Assembly: GCA_036654795.1 (NCBI GenBank)
Contig: JAVVRI010000099.1
Location: 1-11,852, forward strand
DNA length: 11,852 bases
From: JAVVRI01 sp036654795
GTDB taxonomy: Bacteria; Bacteroidota; Bacteroidia; Bacteroidales; Tannerellaceae
Direction of reading: 5' to 3'
Shown here: positions 7,788 to 11,852 of the stretch, in pieces
Layout of the letters: every line of letters starts with the position of its first letter
Position numbering within the stretch: the stretch's first letter is position 1
The notes under the pieces: generated by a model
What the model was told of the DNA's origin: nothing
What the model saw: the letters and a program-made list of their open reading frames with translations, nothing else
Databases searched by the model: none
Program-made: the position numbers and the translations under genes

Positions 7788-9854
7788 ATGAAAAAAGGCA
7801 ATTTGCTTCCATCCGGCTTAACAAGGTTCGTCCTAGCAATCATTCTTTTTATGTTTGTTTTGCCTGTAAGTGCGCAAAACGAGAAGCGGATTGTTCGTTT
7901 AGACAGTTTGCTGATGTCTATGCGACATGCTGCGCCTCATGAGCAGATCCGTATATTAAATGAATTGATTGCGCTGCATTGGCAGACGCCCGAAGAAGTC
8001 CCGTTGCAGTTGCAACGGCTCAAAGTGGCCAAACGGCTGGATTCTATTAGAATAATGTACGATTCGATGGCTTCTTTGAGCCGTTATTATTATAATGAGA
8101 TTGAGAACGATAGCCTTCGTCTGTGGGCAAAACGGCTGGAAGAGCTGGCGCAGAGTAGGCACGAATCGCCCGACGAGTTGTTTCGGGCTGGAAGTTATGT
8201 TTGCATGGCTTATCTGTGGTCTGGCGATTACGAGTTGGCTATGAACGAAGCCATACGCCAGCTGGATTTGTCGGAAAAGACATCTCAGAAGTATGGCATG
8301 ATGCGGGTACACGAGTTTTTTGGTGTTTTCTATCAGGTGATCAATCACGATAGTGTTGCTGTTGCCTCTTTCCGTAAAGGACTTGCCCTGTTGCAGAAAA
8401 ACAAGGAGGATCTGCCGTATGAGATGCAATATATATCCTATATGGTGATCTCCGTTCTTCACATGAACTATTACGACGAGGCGGAAGTGCTTCTTGACCG
8501 ATACAACTATTTGTTGAATGCATTGGAGTCGGAGTGTAATGAAAAGGGAAGCCTTTACCCCATTCAACGCAATCGTTGTCTGCTAAACTCCTTTTGGGCG
8601 GATCTGTATATTCGGAAGGGCGAACTTGTTAAGGCGAAACACTATTTGGACAGAGCCTCTACCTTCTTGGACGAATCGTTGGACGATTACATGAAGCATA
8701 CCCTCTATCATACGCAGGCAATCTATTATGACAATATTGGCAATCAGCAACTTTGCCTTGAAGCCATCGACCGTTCGCTTCGGATGCAACGAACGCCGGA
8801 AATGCTGAAGATGAAAGTGGATGTTTTGCGTGCACTAGGGGAGTACGGAGAGGCAGAAATTGTTTACGAAGAGTTGTTGACGGAGAATGAAACTTCTGCC
8901 ATCAAGGCCTTCGATCGTCAGATCCATCAATTACGCCTTCTCAACGATTTGAGCGACAATGAGCAGAACCTCCGCGAGTTGGAGCTTCAGACGCAACAGA
9001 TTGCCGTCAAGCAGTCCTTGATATGGGGCTCTATGTCTGTCTCTTTGTTTTTGGTGGTGCTACTCTATGTGCTCTGTTTCTATTACAGAAAAGTTAGCGG
9101 GTTGAAAAATAAATTACTGGATGAGAAGACGTCGTTGGAGAAGTCGGAGAAATTACTGCGCGTGATGACAGAGGCAGCTGAGCTGGCCGACCAAAAGAAA
9201 ACAGCCTTTATTGCCAACATCAGCCACGAAGTGCGTACACCGCTCAATGCGATTGTCGGTTTTTCCGACCTCCTGCTAGACAAATCGTTGAGCGAAGAGA
9301 AGAATACGTTTGCTGCTGTTATCAAACAGAATTCAGAACTGTTAATGAATCTGGTAAACGATGTGCTCGACCTGTCGCGTATTGAGTCTGAGTACTTCAG
9401 GCTCAACATAGAACCTCACGATCTGGTGGAATGTTGTCGAAACGCCATTGCCGGCATGGAGCATAAGGTGCGTAAAGGGGTAATGCTTACCTTTATCTCT
9501 TCCGTATCCTCTTATCAGGTCAATACGGATGCTTTCCAACTGCAACAATTGCTGCTAAAGCTACTTTCTAACGCCGCCAAGTTTACGACTAAGGGCGAAA
9601 TCACCCTCTCTTTTGAGGTGAAAGAGGTGGAGGGAGAGGCTGTATTTGCCGTTTCTGATACCGGTTGCGGCATCCCGCCCGATATGCAAAACGACATTTT
9701 CGAACGCTTTGAGAAGGTGAATACTTTTGTACAAGGCACGGGGCTTGGCTTACCTATTTGCCAGATGATTGCCCGACTGTTTGGAGGTTCTATTTGTTTG
9801 GATACTTCTTATATGAAGGGTGCCCGTTTTGTCTTTACTTATCCATTAACCTGA
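7788..9854 (+). CDS. TPR-type membrane sensor histidine kinase (copy 2)
   Basis: Paralogue of the preceding gene, 688 aa, with the same architecture. The signal peptide is clear (MKKGN start, hydrophobic core, cleavage VSA-Q at 29/30). A periplasmic TPR-like region to about residue 400 shares the block LSRYYYNE-ENDSL and the block YLWSGDYELAMNEAIR with copy 1. One transmembrane helix lies at about 409-434. The H box is SHEVRTPLNAIVGFS with H480, and the ATPase domain has G1 DTGCGIP, F box FERFEKVNTF and G2 GTGLGLP. In the N box the first Asn is replaced by Lys (K591 in LLLKLLSNAAKFT), while the second Asn, the one expected to coordinate Mg-ATP, is kept (N595). No receiver domain. The ATG at 7788 was chosen over a GTG at 7740 inside copy 1 because it places the signal peptide at the N terminus. 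Translation is probably coupled to copy 1. Confidence 0.92.
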   Translation: MKKGNLLPSGLTRFVLAIILFMFVLPVSAQNEKRIVRLDSLLMSMRHAAPHEQIRILNELIALHWQTPEEVPLQLQRLKVAKRLDSIRIMYDSMASLSRYYYNEIENDSLRLWAKRLEELAQSRHESPDELFRAGSYVCMAYLWSGDYELAMNEAIRQLDLSEKTSQKYGMMRVHEFFGVFYQVINHDSVAVASFRKGLALLQKNKEDLPYEMQYISYMVISVLHMNYYDEAEVLLDRYNYLLNALESECNEKGSLYPIQRNRCLLNSFWADLYIRKGELVKAKHYLDRASTFLDESLDDYMKHTLYHTQAIYYDNIGNQQLCLEAIDRSLRMQRTPEMLKMKVDVLRALGEYGEAEIVYEELLTENETSAIKAFDRQIHQLRLLNDLSDNEQNLRELELQTQQIAVKQSLIWGSMSVSLFLVVLLYVLCFYYRKVSGLKNKLLDEKTSLEKSEKLLRVMTEAAELADQKKTAFIANISHEVRTPLNAIVGFSDLLLDKSLSEEKNTFAAVIKQNSELLMNLVNDVLDLSRIESEYFRLNIEPHDLVECCRNAIAGMEHKVRKGVMLTFISSVSSYQVNTDAFQLQQLLLKLLSNAAKFTTKGEITLSFEVKEVEGEAVFAVSDTGCGIPPDMQNDIFERFEKVNTFVQGTGLGLPICQMIARLFGGSICLDTSYMKGARFVFTYPLT

Positions 9855-9874
9855 ACGTTTTATCTGCATAATAT

Positions 9875-11647
9875 ATGATGAAAGAGCAAAATAGATATTG
9901 GAAATTGTGGCGTTGCCTCCGGATCATTCTTCCGGTCTTACTGACGCTCTGCCCTATTGTGCTTTGTGCGGGTGAGCAAGAGACAGCTGTGATGAACGAC
10001 GTCATCGAGGCTTATCGTAAGGCTAGCCGCTCCGATAATAAGGAGGACTTGGTTCGCTGTTCGGAGAGTCTGGGAATGATTTATCACTCCATCAGTCGCG
10101 ACAGCGACGCGGTGCTCACGCTTCAAGAGGGGCTGGACCTGTTGGAATTAATCAACGGTAAGCTGGAGACGCGTTTGCACATGACCTTCCTCCAACTGAA
10201 ATGTTGCGTCCACACAGAGCAATTCGACCAGATGAAGGTTATTGCTGCCCGTTACGAAGCCCTGATCAGAGAGCAAGAGGATCGTAATAAGAATGAAGGC
10301 GAGAACTATCCTGTGGAGCGAGACCGTTGTCTGTTAACTTGCTACCAGGCTGAGATGGCACTTCTTCAAAACAATCCGAACGGAGTAGGGCAGGCTTTGA
10401 CTGAGGTAGGCAAATATATATCGATCCATCAACTGGAGGACGATCCTGTTCAAAACGTCTATTTGTACGTGTTAGCCGACTATTATAGACATATAGGAGA
10501 GTTGGATAAGGCTCTTTCATTGGTCAACAAACTGTTGAAAAGGGAAGCACCTGTGGATAACTTGCAGCTAAAGGCGGATATATTAAAGCGGTTGGGCAGG
10601 CAGGATGAACTCTTGGCCGTCTATGACCTAATATACGAAGTGGAGTCGAAAAAATCGGATGAAGCCTTCTTTCGGCAGATAAACCAGCTTAGGACGCTAC
10701 ACGACCTAAAAAAGAGCGAATTGCAATCGCATGAACTGCAATTGCGCAATCAGCAGGTTATACAAAAGCAGCGCATGCTGGTTTTTTCCTTCATTGTGCT
10801 CCTCTCGTTGTTTGTGATGCTTATTGTTATGTTTATCTCTTACCGCAAGATGAGGCTACTTAGAAATGAATTATTGATGGATAAGCTGTTGCTGATTGAT
10901 TCGGAAGACATGCTTGTACAGGCTAAGAAAAAGGCTGAGGAGGATAGCCGTATGAAGAGTACCTTCGTGGCGAACATGAGCCATGAAATACGTACTCCTC
11001 TGAATGCCATTGTCGGTTTTTCCTCTTTATTGGTTGACGACTCCACCTCGCCGGAGGAAAAGATAGAATATTCTGAGATCATCAAGAATAACACGCAGCT
11101 GATGCTGAATTTGGTGGACGATGTGCTGAACCTGTCGCAGATTGGAAATCAAAAACTCCATTTCGAAATGAAGCGAAGCCTGCTGATTGATTGCTGCCGG
11201 CATGCGTTGGATAGTATTCGTCATCGCGTGTCGGAAGGCGTGTTGCTGACCTTTGCTCCATCTTCCGAGCAGATTGCTTTATATACTGACACCTTGCGTT
11301 TACAGCAATTGCTGATCAACCTGCTGAGTAATGCGACCAAGTTTACAGATAAGGGGGAAATCAATCTTTCCTATACATTGACCGGTAATAAGAAGTATGT
11401 GCGTATTATTGTAACGGACACGGGCGTTGGCATTCCGCTCGAAAAACAATCCTCCATCTTCCAGCGCTTTGAGAAGCTGGACGAGTATAAGCCGGGCGTT
11501 GGTCTGGGGCTTTCCATCTGTCGTGTCATCTCAGCACAGTTAGGGGGAAATCTTTACCTTGACTCTACCTATACAGATGGAGCCCGCTTTATTTTCCTCC
11601 ATCCTTACGAAATATCTGAATCTCCTTTCACAGACATAACATCGTGA
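9875..11647 (+). CDS. TPR-type membrane sensor histidine kinase with shortened sensor (copy 3)
   Basis: Third paralogue, 590 aa. A hydrophobic export signal (about residues 15-32) is followed almost at once by a block aligning with the middle of the copy 1 sensor: M40 here matches M154 of copy 1 and M152 of copy 2. From that Met to the phospho-acceptor His the distance is 330 residues, against 331 and 328 in the other two, so only the N-terminal part of the sensor (about 114 aa) is missing. The rest is complete: transmembrane helix at about 300-325, H370 in SHEIRTPLNAIVGFS, N box NLLSNATKFT, G1 DTGVGIP, F box FQRFEKLDEY, G2 GVGLGLS. No receiver domain. Start codon: two adjacent ATGs at 9875 and 9878, 20 bp after the stop of copy 2. 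The last gene of the operon; a terminator follows 27 bp later. Probably a working kinase with altered sensing rather than a pseudogene, since the frame is open throughout. Confidence 0.91.
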   Translation: MMKEQNRYWKLWRCLRIILPVLLTLCPIVLCAGEQETAVMNDVIEAYRKASRSDNKEDLVRCSESLGMIYHSISRDSDAVLTLQEGLDLLELINGKLETRLHMTFLQLKCCVHTEQFDQMKVIAARYEALIREQEDRNKNEGENYPVERDRCLLTCYQAEMALLQNNPNGVGQALTEVGKYISIHQLEDDPVQNVYLYVLADYYRHIGELDKALSLVNKLLKREAPVDNLQLKADILKRLGRQDELLAVYDLIYEVESKKSDEAFFRQINQLRTLHDLKKSELQSHELQLRNQQVIQKQRMLVFSFIVLLSLFVMLIVMFISYRKMRLLRNELLMDKLLLIDSEDMLVQAKKKAEEDSRMKSTFVANMSHEIRTPLNAIVGFSSLLVDDSTSPEEKIEYSEIIKNNTQLMLNLVDDVLNLSQIGNQKLHFEMKRSLLIDCCRHALDSIRHRVSEGVLLTFAPSSEQIALYTDTLRLQQLLINLLSNATKFTDKGEINLSYTLTGNKKYVRIIVTDTGVGIPLEKQSSIFQRFEKLDEYKPGVGLGLSICRVISAQLGGNLYLDSTYTDGARFIFLHPYEISESPFTDITS

Positions 11648-11663
11648 CGAACTGCAGATTACG

Positions 11664-11673
11664 GTGAAACGTG
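11664..11673. repeat. Third copy of GTGAAACGTG
   Basis: Exact repeat of the 10-mer at 57-66 (and reverse complement of 15-24). It lies between the stop codon of the last kinase gene and the terminator stem. It continues with a similar AT-rich sequence (GAAT at the left site, AAAT here). Confidence 0.5.
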
Positions 11674-11674
11674 A

Positions 11675-11708
11675 AATAAGGAGGTACTTTCGCGAGCACC
11701 TCCTTATT
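11675..11708 (+). terminator. Terminator of the histidine kinase operon
   Basis: AATAAGGAGGT (11675-11685) pairs perfectly with ACCTCCTTATT (11698-11708) over 11 bp around a 12-nt loop. The loop can pair further around TCGC with one mismatch. The descending arm ends in only a short T-rich stretch, so termination efficiency is uncertain. Its position right after the last kinase gene supports the role. Confidence 0.75.
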
Positions 11709-11782
11709 CAAACCATCGGTATTACCTGATACAAATTCCCTAACCGGGTATGTTTACGTTCAATCCCCAATGTTAAAAGATA

Positions 11783-11848
11783 ACATAGGTGATTCGCTTA
11801 AATAACATAGGTGATTCATATGATTCACATAGGTGATTTATATGAATC
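11783..11848 (+). repeat. Three tandem 22-bp direct repeats (core ACATAGGTGATT)
   Basis: The 12-bp core ACATAGGTGATT occurs at 11783-11794, 11805-11816 and 11827-11838, with an exact period of 22 bp. The 10-bp remainder of each unit is less conserved: the second and third are alike (CATATGATTC and TATATGAATC), while the first differs (CGCTTAAATA). The array also contains a 9-bp inverted repeat, GATTCATAT (11813-11821) with ATATGAATC (11840-11848). It stands about 75 bp beyond the kinase operon terminator and reaches almost to the window edge, so more copies may follow. Possible roles are a binding array for a regulator of the next gene or a degenerate microsatellite-like repeat; nothing identifies a protein partner. 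Confidence 0.75.
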
Positions 11849-11852
11849 ATCC

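Noticed and set aside
9875..9973. Lipoprotein signal in kinase copy 3 (Cys at residues 26 and 31)
   Set aside because: The residues before these Cys (Leu at -1) do not fit a lipobox, and the protein has a later transmembrane helix, so a plain export signal or anchor is more likely.
11783..11848. CRISPR array
   Set aside because: The period is only 22 bp with a 12-bp core and 10-bp intervals; that is too short for repeat plus spacer, and the intervals of units 2 and 3 are themselves similar.

Overview
The window reads as chromosomal DNA from a member of the Bacteroidales (Bacteroides/Parabacteroides-like). The reasons are: promoter -7 elements of the Bacteroidetes form TAnnTTTG in front of three transcription units; no convincing Shine-Dalgarno sequences before the start codons; a class III (Firmicutes/Bacteroidetes-type) fructose-1,6-bisphosphatase; a six-domain ribosomal protein S1 with a Lys/Asn-rich tail; and large periplasmic TPR-type sensor histidine kinases. 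I cannot fix the species from sequence alone.

Layout, left to right. Positions 1-383 hold no gene. They contain a 10-bp inverted repeat, a 10-bp palindrome, a strong terminator-like hairpin (269-312) and the fbp promoter (339-368). fbp (384-2402, +) runs convergently into an exported N-terminal-nucleophile hydrolase of the C45/C59-like group (2408-3619, -), with only 5 bp between the stop codons. Next comes rpsA (3718-5532, -) with its own hairpin terminator (3663-3696) on its 3' side. The roughly 157-bp gap between rpsA and the next gene carries two divergent promoters.

From 5690 to 11647 (+) the window is filled by three tandem, paralogous membrane histidine kinases (697, 688 and 590 aa). 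They are separated by 4 and 20 bp and end at a perfect 11-bp terminator stem (11675-11708). Each has an N-terminal export signal, a periplasmic TPR-like sensor region, one transmembrane helix, a short coiled coil, HisKA and HATPase_c. None has a receiver domain, and no response regulator is present in the window. The third kinase has lost about 114 residues of the sensor by an apparently clean in-frame deletion. The last 70 bases contain three copies of a 22-bp direct repeat that may continue past the window edge.

Functionally, fbp (gluconeogenesis) and rpsA (translation initiation) are housekeeping genes, and the Ntn hydrolase is a probable envelope amidase or acyltransferase. The kinase triplet is the accessory part: a duplicated sensory module that must signal to partners encoded elsewhere.
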